From NCBI GenBank assembly GCA_910585745.1, contig CAJUFM010000007.1, forward strand, positions 1 to 57,619: a stretch of DNA of 57,619 nucleotides. The letters are read 5' to 3'. Shown here piece by piece: positions 1 to 8,023 of this stretch. Origin of the DNA: an uncultured Eubacterium sp. (lineage in GTDB: Bacteria > Bacillota > Clostridia > Lachnospirales > Lachnospiraceae). A program made the translations under genes and the position numbers. A model generated the notes under the pieces. That model made no database searches and was not told the DNA's origin. It saw only the letters and a program-made list of their open reading frames with translations. Positions within the stretch are counted from its first letter, which is position 1. Every line of letters starts with the position of its first letter.

Positions 1-37
1 AGAAAGTGTCTTGTGCGTTATTTTATTTTTCAAAAAG

Positions 38-64
38 TTGTAAAGTGGTGTAAATTTGTATAAT
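38..64 (+). promoter_or_regulatory. Putative promoter of the small toxin-like gene
   Basis: TTGTAA at 38-43 and a perfect TATAAT at 59-64 are separated by 15 bp, short of the ideal 17. It lies about 80 nt upstream of the 26-codon gene, giving a 5' leader of roughly 75 nt, as is common for small-toxin mRNAs. The -10 is convincing; the -35 is weaker. Confidence 0.5.
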
Positions 65-145
65 TGAAAAGAATGTAGGATGCGATTTTCCGAGAACTTT
101 AGTTCTTTAGAAGCCCTCTAGTCTTACGAAGGAGGGTGATGCCCT

Positions 146-226
146 ATGAGCGTGATGGAAGTTCTTACATTATTGCTTGTGCTGTTTGCGGCTCTGTCTT
201 ACATAGACAATCATAAAAAGAAATAG
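146..226 (+). CDS. 26-aa hydrophobic peptide, putative holin-like type I toxin
   Basis: This 26-codon gene has a strong ribosome binding site (GGAGGG, 131-136) nine bases before its ATG. The peptide starts MSVMEVLTLLLVLF, has one hydrophobic segment (about residues 5-19) and ends in a charged tail, DNHKKK. A start near M-x-V-x-E-x-L, a single membrane helix and a lysine-rich end match the Firmicute holin-like toxin family (Hol_Tox, related to TxpA), whose members damage membranes when not silenced by an antisense RNA. The stop codon sits inside a 10-bp inverted repeat, and a strong reverse promoter lies just downstream, which is the type I toxin-antitoxin layout. The family match is from memory of its pattern, so function is inferred. 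It could also be another small membrane peptide. Confidence 0.72.
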   Translation: MSVMEVLTLLLVLFAALSYIDNHKKK

Positions 227-312
227 CATCCCTACCGCCTAAAGTGAGGATGCTATTCTTTATAGTTTCTAATTACTGAGGGCAATCGGAGATTCAATTC
301 CGATTACTTCTA
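212..312 (-). ncRNA. Putative antisense antitoxin RNA
   Basis: A short transcript is predicted on the minus strand from just downstream of the reverse promoter's -10 (start near 311) to the T-tract after the shared hairpin (near 212), about 100 nt. It contains a second small inverted repeat, AATCGGA/TCCGATT, and covers the 3' end of the toxin mRNA including its stop codon. In known type I systems with this layout (txpA/RatA, bsrG/SR4) the antisense RNA pairs with the toxin mRNA 3' region and promotes decay. The transcript and its ends are inferred. Confidence 0.6.
222..257. terminator. Bidirectional hairpin at the toxin 3' end
   Basis: AATAGCATCC (222-231) and GGATGCTATT (248-257) form a perfect 10-bp stem around a 16-nt loop. 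On the plus strand it is followed by CTTTATAG. On the minus strand it is followed by TCTTTTTATG, a better T-tract, so it can end both the toxin mRNA and the convergent antisense RNA. The shared hairpin would also be the region of sense-antisense pairing. Confidence 0.65.
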
Positions 313-317
313 AGTAA

Positions 318-346
318 ATTATACACCAGAGCTGCTTGATTTTCAA
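318..346 (-). promoter_or_regulatory. Strong promoter for the antisense RNA
   Basis: On the minus strand, TTGAAA (346-341) and a perfect TATAAT (323-318) are separated by exactly 17 bp. No protein-coding gene lies directly downstream on this strand; transcription runs toward the 3' end of the 26-codon toxin-like gene. It is closer to consensus than the toxin promoter, as expected when an antitoxin RNA must be in excess. Confidence 0.75.
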
Positions 347-371
347 GTGGCTCTTTCCATTTTCAATCCCA

Positions 372-1238
372 TCAACTCTCCCTGTTATCGCAATATTCCC
401 CATACTTCTCATCCACTAACTGGTCGATATAGCCTTTGCTGAAAAGCGGGAACTGCTGTGACACCTCAGCTTTTAAAACTTCCGTTACATGGAAAAAGTT
501 TTCTTCTTCGGATAAAGTATCATCATCAAGAGAGGAGAGATAATCTTCCGTAAAATGTTCATTAATGTACTGCTGAACCTTTTCCACTGCACTTTCTTCT
601 TCGGACACAAGATTTTTGATCCTGGATGCCTTGCGGAAGGAAGAGATGCCAATCAATAAAAATACCGTGAATACGACGACGAGAATGATCATCGAAAAGT
701 TCGTAAACAGTGAGATCACCCCTGCCAGATTGAGTCCGGCAAACAGATAGCCAAGGACAGCAAAGCCGATAAAAGAATAGCCGCTGAACTTTAAGTCGGA
801 ATAGGCTTCTTTTTTATTGACATATACGGTGCTCGCTTCGGTCCGAAGGTCGGAGAGCAGTTCCTTGGCCTCTTCCTTCTGGATATCCTCCATCTGTTCA
901 TCCAACATCGGCATCAGTTTTTCCAGATCGATCTCATCTGTTTCCTCCAGATTGGCAAAGCCTCGGATGATCTCCAGAGCACGCTCCAGTTCTGGATAGG
1001 ATACGACAAGATCAAAACCGTCGTTTTCCTCCCGGGGGATCAGTCCACAGGTCTGCAGACCGGAAAACCGGAAAAAGCGGATAAATTTGTTACCAACAGC
1101 CTCGTCGGTGACAGAGCCGATCACCTGAGGCGCATCTTTATCAATTTCAACCGGAAGTTCCTCCACCAGTTCACAACCACAATCTACACATGTAGAAACT
1201 CCGTCGATATATTCATTTCTGCATTTTGGACACCACAT
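372..1238 (-). CDS. Zinc-ribbon membrane protein of unknown function
   Basis: A 288-residue protein. The start was placed at the Met of MWCPKC rather than 18 codons upstream, because AAGGAG (about 1250-1256) precedes this ATG and the upstream extension looks like translated leader. C3-x2-C6-x10-C17-x2-C20 forms an N-terminal zinc ribbon. A soluble acidic region follows, with a segment (about 45-92) resembling a small alpha/beta domain, then two membrane helices at about 153-174 and 180-199 and an acidic cytoplasmic tail. It is transcribed divergently from the radical SAM gene, with its own promoter-like sequence. I do not recognise a characterised family. The ribbon plus two-helix hairpin suggests a membrane-anchored regulatory or adaptor protein, but no function can be assigned. 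Confidence 0.8.
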   Translation of the reverse strand: MWCPKCRNEYIDGVSTCVDCGCELVEELPVEIDKDAPQVIGSVTDEAVGNKFIRFFRFSGLQTCGLIPREENDGFDLVVSYPELERALEIIRGFANLEETDEIDLEKLMPMLDEQMEDIQKEEAKELLSDLRTEASTVYVNKKEAYSDLKFSGYSFIGFAVLGYLFAGLNLAGVISLFTNFSMIILVVVFTVFLLIGISSFRKASRIKNLVSEEESAVEKVQQYINEHFTEDYLSSLDDDTLSEEENFFHVTEVLKAEVSQQFPLFSKGYIDQLVDEKYGEYCDNRES

Positions 1239-1282
1239 AATAAGATGTATCTCCTTTCGTATAAACAATTTAAGATGTATTA

Positions 1283-1311
1283 ATAGTAGCATAGAGCAGG
1301 CAAAAAAGCAA
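1283..1311 (-). promoter_or_regulatory. Putative promoter of the zinc-ribbon gene
   Basis: On the minus strand, TTGCTT (1311-1306) and TACTAT (1288-1283) are separated by 17 bp, about 45 nt upstream of the chosen ATG. Spacing is ideal and each box has one or two mismatches. Confidence 0.5.
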
Positions 1312-1319
1312 TTTTTTTC

Positions 1320-1348
1320 TTGTCGGGATATGGGAGGAATGGTATACT
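1320..1348 (+). promoter_or_regulatory. Putative promoter of the radical SAM / RNase G operon
   Basis: TTGTCG (1320-1325) and TATACT (1343-1348) are separated by 17 bp, about 30 nt upstream of the radical SAM start codon, which has GAAGAGGTG as ribosome binding site. It is back-to-back with the reverse promoter at 1283-1311. Confidence 0.6.
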
Positions 1349-1379
1349 GTTGTAATGACTAAAAAGGAAGAGGTGCACT

Positions 1380-3260
1380 ATGGCATTTAAACATAAACGA
1401 AAGCTGGCGCTGCCGGATGAGATTCTTTTGAGTATCGAAAAACCGGCGAGATATACTGGCAATGAAATCAATATGGTAAAGAAGGATCCCCGGTCTGTCC
1501 AGGTGCGGTTTTGTATGTGTTTTCCAGATGTATATGAGATCGGCATGTCCCACCTGGGGATTCAGATCCTGTACGATATGTTCAACAAATGGGAAGATAC
1601 CTATTGTGAGAGAGTGTACTCTCCCTGGCCGGATCTGGACCAGATCATGCGGGAGCGGAAAATCCCACTTTTTGCCCTGGAGAGCCAGGAACCCATCCGG
1701 GATTTTGATTTTCTTGGAATTACACTCCAATACGAGATGTGCTATACCAATATCCTTCAGATACTGGAACTTTCAGGAATTCCTCTTTATGCAAAAGAAA
1801 GAACGGTTGAGGATCCTTTTGTGATCTGCGGCGGACCCTGTACCTACAATCCGGAGCCGGTGGCGGATTTTTTTGACCTTGTATACATCGGGGAGGGGGA
1901 GACCTCTTACCGGGATCTCCTTGACTGCTATAAAGGATGGAAAAATAGAGGCGGTGACCGGCGGGAATTTCTGGAGGCTGCGGCAGGTGTGGAGGGAATA
2001 TATGTCCCATCTCTTTATGATATAGAGTACCATACCGACGGCACTATAAAGGCAGTGGTCCCCAACAGTCCGGCGGCGCCTGCGAAAGTGAAAAAACAGG
2101 TGGTGGCAGACTTAACCCACACTTATTATCCGGAAAAGCCCCTTGTACCTTATATAAAAGCAACCCAGGACCGGGTGGTGCTGGAGATCCAGCGGGGATG
2201 CATCCGGGGCTGCCGGTTCTGCCAGGCGGGAATGATCTACCGTCCCATCCGGCCTAGAGATCTGGAACACTTAAAGGAAATGGCAGTAAAAATGTTAGAC
2301 AATACCGGTTATGAAGAGATCACATTAAGTTCTTTAAGTTCCAGTGATTATAAAGAACTGGCAGAGCTGGTATATTTTCTGATCGAAGAGTGTCAGGAGC
2401 GAAAGATCAATATTTCCCTGCCTTCCCTGCGCATCGATGCCTTTTCCCTGGATGTGATGAGCCGGGTTCAGGATGTGAGAAAAAGCAGCCTGACCTTTGC
2501 GCCGGAAGCAGGTTCCCAGCGGATGCGAAACGTGATCAACAAAGGGCTGACAGAGGAAGTGATCTTAGAGGGCGCCTGGGAGGCATTTCAGGGGGGCTGG
2601 AACCGGGTGAAGCTTTACTTTATGTTAGGGCTTCCGGGGGAGCGGCTGGAGGATATCGAAGAGATTGCAGTGCTGGCAAATAAGATCGCGGCAAAATACT
2701 TTGAGCTTCCGAAGGAAGAGCGGCATGGCAGACCGGAGATCGTGGCGAGTTCCTCCTTTTTTGTTCCCAAACCCTTTACCCCATTCCAGTGGGCGCCTAT
2801 GGACACAGCGGAAAGTTTTGAGAACAAAAGACGTTTCCTGCTTGGAAAGGTAAAAGAGCAGATCAACCAGCGGTCCATCCGCTATAACTGCCACGATGCC
2901 GTGACCTCGGAACTGGAAGGGCTCTTTGCCAGAGGTGACAGAAAACTGGCAAAAGTGATTGAAGACGCCTATCGTCAGGGCTGTATCTTTGACGCCTGGA
3001 CCGATTATTTCCGGGAAGAGATCTGGGAACAGGTGCTGGAAAAAAATCATGTGTCCAGGGATTTTTACAATTACAGAGAGCGGGAAAAAGACGAAATCTT
3101 CCCCTGGGATTTTATTGATATCGGGGTTACCAAAGAGTTTCTCTGGCGGGAATACGAAAATTCCAGAAGAGAGCAGGTCACACCAAACTGCAGGCAGAAG
3201 TGCAGCGGCTGCGGAGCGATGCGCTTTGGGGCCGGAGTCTGTCTGGAACAGACATCATAA
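1380..3260 (+). CDS. TIGR03960-family B12-binding-like/radical SAM protein
   Basis: A 626-residue protein with an N-terminal cobalamin-binding-like region (about 40-200, including GMSHLGIQ and GEGETSYRDLL) and a radical SAM core. The 4Fe-4S motif C274-x3-C278-x2-C281 is in GCIRGCRFC. A C-terminal cysteine cluster (C604, C608, C611, C621) may bind another metal or cluster. The family is widespread in Firmicutes and is almost always followed by the TIGR03936 gene and RNase G, as here. A link to tRNA or ribosome modification is often suspected from this context but I know of no established reaction. All core cysteines are intact and the length is normal. Confidence 0.92.
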   Translation: MAFKHKRKLALPDEILLSIEKPARYTGNEINMVKKDPRSVQVRFCMCFPDVYEIGMSHLGIQILYDMFNKWEDTYCERVYSPWPDLDQIMRERKIPLFALESQEPIRDFDFLGITLQYEMCYTNILQILELSGIPLYAKERTVEDPFVICGGPCTYNPEPVADFFDLVYIGEGETSYRDLLDCYKGWKNRGGDRREFLEAAAGVEGIYVPSLYDIEYHTDGTIKAVVPNSPAAPAKVKKQVVADLTHTYYPEKPLVPYIKATQDRVVLEIQRGCIRGCRFCQAGMIYRPIRPRDLEHLKEMAVKMLDNTGYEEITLSSLSSSDYKELAELVYFLIEECQERKINISLPSLRIDAFSLDVMSRVQDVRKSSLTFAPEAGSQRMRNVINKGLTEEVILEGAWEAFQGGWNRVKLYFMLGLPGERLEDIEEIAVLANKIAAKYFELPKEERHGRPEIVASSSFFVPKPFTPFQWAPMDTAESFENKRRFLLGKVKEQINQRSIRYNCHDAVTSELEGLFARGDRKLAKVIEDAYRQGCIFDAWTDYFREEIWEQVLEKNHVSRDFYNYREREKDEIFPWDFIDIGVTKEFLWREYENSRREQVTPNCRQKCSGCGAMRFGAGVCLEQTS

Positions 3261-3285
3261 TATGCAAGAAAGGTCGTAATAAATA

Positions 3286-4029
3286 TTGAAGACGAGAATG
3301 CGATTCACAAAGACAGGTTCCCTCAAATTTATCGGTCATTTGGACTGTATGCGTTTTTTTCAGAAAGCCATCCGCCGCGCCAAGCTGGATGTGGCATATT
3401 CCCAGGGATTTAATCCCCATCAGATCATGAGCTTTGCTTCCCCGTTGAGCGTGGGGCTGACTAGTGATGGAGAATATATTGACATTGAATTCAACTCCCT
3501 GCCGGACATGCCTTTAGATGAACTTGCAAAAAAACTGAGCCAGTTTATGACGGAGGAGCTTTTTGTGACGGAAATTCAGTTGCTTGAAGATAACTTGAAG
3601 ACTTCTATGGCATTGCTGAATGCCTGTGATTATGTGATCCAGTTAAAAGACGGCAGAACATTTTCTTCCAATACTATGCCGGAAGCAGAATTTTCCCTTC
3701 GGGAGAGCTTTACGAAATTTATGGAACAGGAGCAGATTCTCATCCTTAAGAAAACCAAAAAAAGTGAAGCTGAGATTGACTTAAAGCCGCTGATCCTTTC
3801 CTATGCTTTTTCCAGGGAAGAATTTGAAAGGGTCTGTCCTGGGATACCAGAGGAGTTAAACAATGAATATGACAGCGAAGAAGAGCTTTACTTAAAGCTG
3901 GTTTCTGGCAGTGTGACAAACATCAAGCCGGAGCTGGTACTGGAGGCTTTTATGAACTACATGAACCTCAGCTTAAAGCCATACTCCTGTCAGATCCACC
4001 GGATCCAGATGTACTTTAATGAAATGTGA
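3286..4029 (+). CDS. TIGR03936-family radical SAM-associated protein (DUF2344)
   Basis: A 247-residue protein starting at a TTG codon. This start gives the family-typical N-terminus MKTRMRFTKTGSLKFIGHLD, and the AAGAAAGG about 13 nt upstream can serve as ribosome binding site, whereas the next ATG (3298) has none. It is encoded 25 nt after the radical SAM gene. In some bacteria the same domain is fused to the radical SAM protein, which implies a joint function, still undefined. The stop codon lies within the first few bases upstream of the RNase G gene, so the two are probably translationally coupled. Confidence 0.88.
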   Translation: MKTRMRFTKTGSLKFIGHLDCMRFFQKAIRRAKLDVAYSQGFNPHQIMSFASPLSVGLTSDGEYIDIEFNSLPDMPLDELAKKLSQFMTEELFVTEIQLLEDNLKTSMALLNACDYVIQLKDGRTFSSNTMPEAEFSLRESFTKFMEQEQILILKKTKKSEAEIDLKPLILSYAFSREEFERVCPGIPEELNNEYDSEEELYLKLVSGSVTNIKPELVLEAFMNYMNLSLKPYSCQIHRIQMYFNEM

Positions 4030-4039
4030 GGGTGCTGGT

Positions 4040-5215
4040 ATGAAGCAGTTAGCAGTCATAGAAAAAGACCATTGTTATATATCCGCTGTTCTGGAAGACC
4101 AGCAGCTGGATAACGTGATCGTGGAGGAGACCAGTGAGGACTCCCTTTTGGCAGGAGATATCTACGTCTGCCGGGTGAGCCACATTGTTCAGAACATCAA
4201 TGCCGCCTTCGTGGAAGTTCAGAAAGATGTTATGTGTTATCTTCCCATGGAGAAAAAAAAGGGAACCTCGGAGAAAATAGTACAGGGAATGGAATTTGCC
4301 GTCCAGGTAAAAAAAGCGGCAGTTAAGTCCAAACAGGCGGTGGTATCAAGAAAACTTGAATTTGCGGGCAGATTTGCCGTGGTGACCACAGAAAATCTCT
4401 CACGGAGCATTTCATCTAAGATCAGTGATCCAAAGGAACGGCAACGGCTGGATGATATCTTAGAGGAACTAGGGAGAGAATGCCAGGAAGCTGGTGTGGG
4501 AATTATTTTGCGGACCAGCTGTTCCAGAGCTGACAGAGAGCAGATCCTGTCCGAGTGCCGTCAGCTGATCCAGGAAGCCCAGGACGTCCTTCAAAAAGCA
4601 GGGAACCGCACCTATACCACCAGGCTCTACCGCTCTCAGCCGGAATTTATCAAATTCCTGGCTTCAGAAGCGGAATCTTTCAGTCGGATCATAACCGATG
4701 TGCCGGAAGTATTCCACCGCTTAGAGAGCTATTCAGGGCTGGAACCGGAACAACTTCAGTTTTATGAGGATTCCTCCTATTCTCTGGACAAGCTTCTTGG
4801 CATCAGCAGCAAGTTAGCGAAAGCACAAAAAAAACATGTCTGGCTCAAAAGCGGAGGCTCCCTCGTGATCGAACCTACGGAGGCGCTTACTGTCATAGAT
4901 GTAAACACCCAGAAAGCGGTAGCGGGCAAGCGAAACAGTGAGACCACCTTTTTTAAACTGAATATGGAAGCGGCAAGAGAAGCCGCCAGGCAGATACGGA
5001 TCCGGAATATCTCTGGCATAATACTAATTGATTTTATTGATATGAAAGAAAAATCAAAGATCAGGGCATTGCTTCAGGAACTTGAAAATGCCTTCTTGAA
5101 TGACCAGGTCAAGACTACAGTTGTAGATATTACCCGTCTTGGTCTGGTTGAGATCACCCGGATGAAAGTGCGCAAACCCTTATCAGCGTTTTGCATAAAG
5201 GATTCTTATGAATAA
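4040..5215 (+). CDS. rng: Ribonuclease G/E family endoribonuclease
   Basis: A 391-residue protein. The ATG at 4040 was preferred over 4019 because GAGGGTG (4028-4034) precedes it. An N-terminal S1-like RNA-binding segment (about 30-115) is followed by the catalytic DNase I-like region, with both metal-binding Asp motifs visible: LTVIDVNTQKA and GIILIDFIDMK. RNase G/E family enzymes cut single-stranded RNA 5'-end-dependently in rRNA processing and mRNA turnover. Family members usually continue past the conserved TR-x-K-x-RK segment into a zinc-link with CPxC. Here the protein stops about a dozen residues after RKPL, with a single Cys, so the zinc-link that joins dimers is missing. In related genomes this gene directly precedes rplU; here about 8 kb of other genes intervene. 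Confidence 0.9.
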   Translation: MKQLAVIEKDHCYISAVLEDQQLDNVIVEETSEDSLLAGDIYVCRVSHIVQNINAAFVEVQKDVMCYLPMEKKKGTSEKIVQGMEFAVQVKKAAVKSKQAVVSRKLEFAGRFAVVTTENLSRSISSKISDPKERQRLDDILEELGRECQEAGVGIILRTSCSRADREQILSECRQLIQEAQDVLQKAGNRTYTTRLYRSQPEFIKFLASEAESFSRIITDVPEVFHRLESYSGLEPEQLQFYEDSSYSLDKLLGISSKLAKAQKKHVWLKSGGSLVIEPTEALTVIDVNTQKAVAGKRNSETTFFKLNMEAAREAARQIRIRNISGIILIDFIDMKEKSKIRALLQELENAFLNDQVKTTVVDITRLGLVEITRMKVRKPLSAFCIKDSYE

Positions 5216-5275
5216 TTGTTTTTCTGGGCAGGATGACGAAAATCCGAAGATTGTTAAAATAAAAACAAAAAATAC

Positions 5276-5303
5276 TTGCCCCAGATTTTTATTATGTTAT
5301 AAT
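5276..5303 (+). promoter_or_regulatory. Putative phosphoketolase promoter
   Basis: TTGCCC (5276-5281) and a perfect TATAAT (5298-5303) with a 16-bp spacer lie about 50 nt upstream of the chosen start. The -35 overlaps the right arm of an imperfect hairpin (TCTGGGCA near 5223-5230 with TTGCCCCAGA near 5276-5285, then TTTTTA) that could also terminate the RNase G transcript. Confidence 0.6.
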
Positions 5304-5355
5304 AGGTTCGGAATAGATTTAGAAAATGAATCGAATTTGGAAGGAGCAAATGAAA

Positions 5356-7764
5356 ATGGCAAACATGAATGATTGTCCAGAAAAGCAGCCGCTGACAAAT
5401 GAGTATTTAGAAAAAATGAATGCTTATTGGCGTGCCGCTAACTATTTGGCAGCAGCACAGCTTTACATGCTTGACAACCCCCTTTTACGTGAACCTCTTA
5501 CAAGAGATCAGGTAAAGAAAAAAATTGTAGGCCACTGGGGAACTGTCCCTGGTCAGAACTTTGTTTACACTCACTTAAACAGAGCGATCAAAAAATATGA
5601 CTTAGACATGATCTTAATCTCAGGTCCTGGTCATGGCGGAAACTTCTTTGTAGCGAACTCCTATCTGGAAGGTCACTACAGTGAAATTTATCCGAACGTA
5701 AGTGAAGATATTGAAGGTATGAAGAGACTCTGCAAGCAGTTCTCTTTCCCTGGCGGTATTTCCAGCCACGTGGCACCAGAGACTCCTGGTTCCATCAACG
5801 AAGGTGGAGAGCTTGGTTATTCCATCGCTCACGCATTCGGTTCTGTATTTGACAATCCGGAACTGATCACAGCAACCATCGTAGGAGATGGTGAAGCTGA
5901 GACAGGTCCTCTTGCCACAGCATGGCATTGTAATAAATTCCTGAATCCGGTTACTGACGGAGCTGTTCTTCCGATCCTTCATCTGAATGGATACAAGATC
6001 AGTAACCCAACTATTTTCGCACGTATTTCCCACGATGAAGTGGAGAACTTCTTCCGTGGATGCGGCTGGGAGCCAATCTTCGTTGAGGATGAAATGAGCA
6101 GCCCAGAGTACATCATGAACATGCACAAAAAGATGGCAGAAGCACTGGACGCTGCTATTGAAAAAATCAAAGGAATCCAGAAAGATGCCCGTGAAAACGG
6201 AAACAAAGAGCGTCCGATGTGGCCAATGATCGTACTTCGCACACCAAAGGGATGGACGGGACCGAAGTTCGACGACAACGGAAACAAGATTGAAGATTCT
6301 TTCCGTGCCCATCAGGTACCGATCACCATGGAGAAGCCGGAGCATCTGGATCAGCTCAAAGAGTGGCTCTTAAGCTACAAGCCGGAAGAACTCTTTGATG
6401 AAAATGCGCAGCTTATTCCGGAACTGAAGGCTCTGACGCCGGACGGCGACGCAAGGATCAGTGCCAACCCACATGCCAACGGCGGTCTGCTTCTGAGAGA
6501 TCTTCGTCTCCCTGATTTCCGTGAGTACGGCGTAGAAGTACCAAGTCCTGGTGCGGTAGAAAAACAGGATATGATCGAGCTGGGTGCCTTTGTTCGTGAT
6601 ATCTTTAACCTGAACGAAGAGACAAAGAATTTCCGTATCTTCGGACCAGACGAGACGATGTCTAACCGTCTGTATCATGCATTTGAGGCAACAAACCGTG
6701 ACTGGAACGGCATTAAATATGATGACGATGAATTCCTTGCCAACGACGGACGTATCATGGACTCCATGCTCAGCGAGCATATGTGCGAGGGATGGCTGGA
6801 AGGTTACCTTCTCACAGGCCGTCACGGATTCTTTGCCAGCTACGAAGCATTTATCCGTGTCGTAGATTCCATGGCAGCACAGCACGCAAAATGGCTGAAA
6901 GTTACTTCCGAGCTTCCTTGGAGACAGAAGATTGCTTCCTTGAACCTTCTTCTTACATCCAACGTATGGCAGCAGGACCACAACGGATTCACCCATCAGG
7001 ATCCAGGTTTCTTAGACCATATCGCCAACAAAAAGGCCGACGTTGTTCGTATGTATCTGCCACCAGATGCAAACTGTCTGCTTTCCTGCTTCGACCACTG
7101 TATCCGAAGCAAGAACTACGTGAACGTGATCGTAGCTTCCAAGCACCCAAGCCATCAGTGGCTGACGATGGAGCAGGCTGTAAAACACTGTACCCAGGGT
7201 ATCGGTATCTGGGAGTGGGCTAGTAACGACCAGGGCGAAGAGCCGGATGTGGTACTTGCATGCTGCGGTGATACACCGACCAAGGAAGCACTGGCTGCTG
7301 TTACGATCCTTCGTGACAACATTCCAGACCTTAAGATCCGTTTTGTCAACGTAGTTGACCTTATGAAACTTGAGTCCAGCTTTAAGCATCCTCACGGAAT
7401 GACTGATGCAGAGTATGATTCCATCTTTACAAAAGATAAGCCGATCATCTTTGCATTCCACGGTTATCCGACGATGATCCATGAGCTGACTTACTATAGA
7501 ACAAACCGTAACCTTCATGTATTCGGTTATCAGGAAGAGGGTACGATCACCACTCCATTTGACATGAGAGTGCAGAATAAGATCGACCGCTTCAACCTGA
7601 CTAAGTCAGTTGTACACAATCTTCCACAGTTAGGAAACAAAGGTTCTTTCCTGATCCAGAAGATGAACGATATGCTCGTTGCCCACAAGCAGTACATCCA
7701 TGAAGAAGGGCTTGACCTTCCGGAAGTACGCGACTGGGTATGGCATACACCAGACAATAAATAA
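5356..7764 (+). CDS. xfp: Phosphoketolase (xylulose-5-phosphate / fructose-6-phosphate)
   Basis: An 802-residue thiamine-diphosphate enzyme that cleaves xylulose 5-phosphate, and often fructose 6-phosphate, with phosphate to acetyl phosphate plus glyceraldehyde 3-phosphate or erythrose 4-phosphate. The start at 5356 was chosen because AAGGAG (5341-5346) lies nine bases upstream; earlier in-frame ATGs at 5326 and 5350 are badly spaced. The family signatures are clear: HWGTVPGQNF near the N-terminus, ISGPGHGG, SHVAPETPGSINEGGELGYS, the ThDP site GDGEAETGPLATAWH, and HQDPGFLDH further on. Length matches the family. It has its own promoter and a strong terminator, so it is a single-gene unit. Codon use looks optimised (many C-ending codons), suggesting high expression. 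Confidence 0.96.
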   Translation: MANMNDCPEKQPLTNEYLEKMNAYWRAANYLAAAQLYMLDNPLLREPLTRDQVKKKIVGHWGTVPGQNFVYTHLNRAIKKYDLDMILISGPGHGGNFFVANSYLEGHYSEIYPNVSEDIEGMKRLCKQFSFPGGISSHVAPETPGSINEGGELGYSIAHAFGSVFDNPELITATIVGDGEAETGPLATAWHCNKFLNPVTDGAVLPILHLNGYKISNPTIFARISHDEVENFFRGCGWEPIFVEDEMSSPEYIMNMHKKMAEALDAAIEKIKGIQKDARENGNKERPMWPMIVLRTPKGWTGPKFDDNGNKIEDSFRAHQVPITMEKPEHLDQLKEWLLSYKPEELFDENAQLIPELKALTPDGDARISANPHANGGLLLRDLRLPDFREYGVEVPSPGAVEKQDMIELGAFVRDIFNLNEETKNFRIFGPDETMSNRLYHAFEATNRDWNGIKYDDDEFLANDGRIMDSMLSEHMCEGWLEGYLLTGRHGFFASYEAFIRVVDSMAAQHAKWLKVTSELPWRQKIASLNLLLTSNVWQQDHNGFTHQDPGFLDHIANKKADVVRMYLPPDANCLLSCFDHCIRSKNYVNVIVASKHPSHQWLTMEQAVKHCTQGIGIWEWASNDQGEEPDVVLACCGDTPTKEALAAVTILRDNIPDLKIRFVNVVDLMKLESSFKHPHGMTDAEYDSIFTKDKPIIFAFHGYPTMIHELTYYRTNRNLHVFGYQEEGTITTPFDMRVQNKIDRFNLTKSVVHNLPQLGNKGSFLIQKMNDMLVAHKQYIHEEGLDLPEVRDWVWHTPDNK

Positions 7765-7789
7765 TTTGATCCCAGGGTCAAAAAGCCAG

Positions 7790-7830
7790 ACAGCCTTATC
7801 ATGTTTGCGTGATAAGGCTGTTTATTCGTG
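7790..7830 (+). terminator. Terminator of the phosphoketolase gene
   Basis: ACAGCCTTATCA (7790-7801) and TGATAAGGCTGT (7810-7821) make a perfect 12-bp stem with an 8-nt loop, followed by TTATTCGTGTTTC. It sits 25 nt after the stop codon. Confidence 0.85.
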
Positions 7831-7968
7831 TTTCACATCCTTTGGGGATGGAGGGAGTCATTTGCGTAAGCAGCTCAAATCCGTGTCATTTAGCTAAGAA
7901 AAATAACTTCCCATCAGATTTTCCTTGTATCTTTTCTGGAAGAATAGTAAGATAGAAGAAAAGATAAC

Positions 7969-7981
7969 TTGACGGCGTCAA
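7969..7981. repeat. 13-bp palindrome upstream of the NYN gene
   Basis: TTGACGGCGTCAA is a perfect palindrome around a central base, about 40 nt upstream of the NYN gene start, and is followed at 7983 by TTGACA. It could be an operator, but no good -10 sits at the right spacing, so this is only a possible regulatory site. The rest of 7831-8023 shows no gene. Confidence 0.3.
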
Positions 7982-8023
7982 TTTGACACCAATGTCGAGC
8001 TAGGATAACAGGAGGAACAATCC

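Noticed and set aside
5620..6345. 241-codon minus-strand frame inside the phosphoketolase gene
   Set aside because: Lies wholly within a clearly identified gene, has no recognisable domain or initiation signal.
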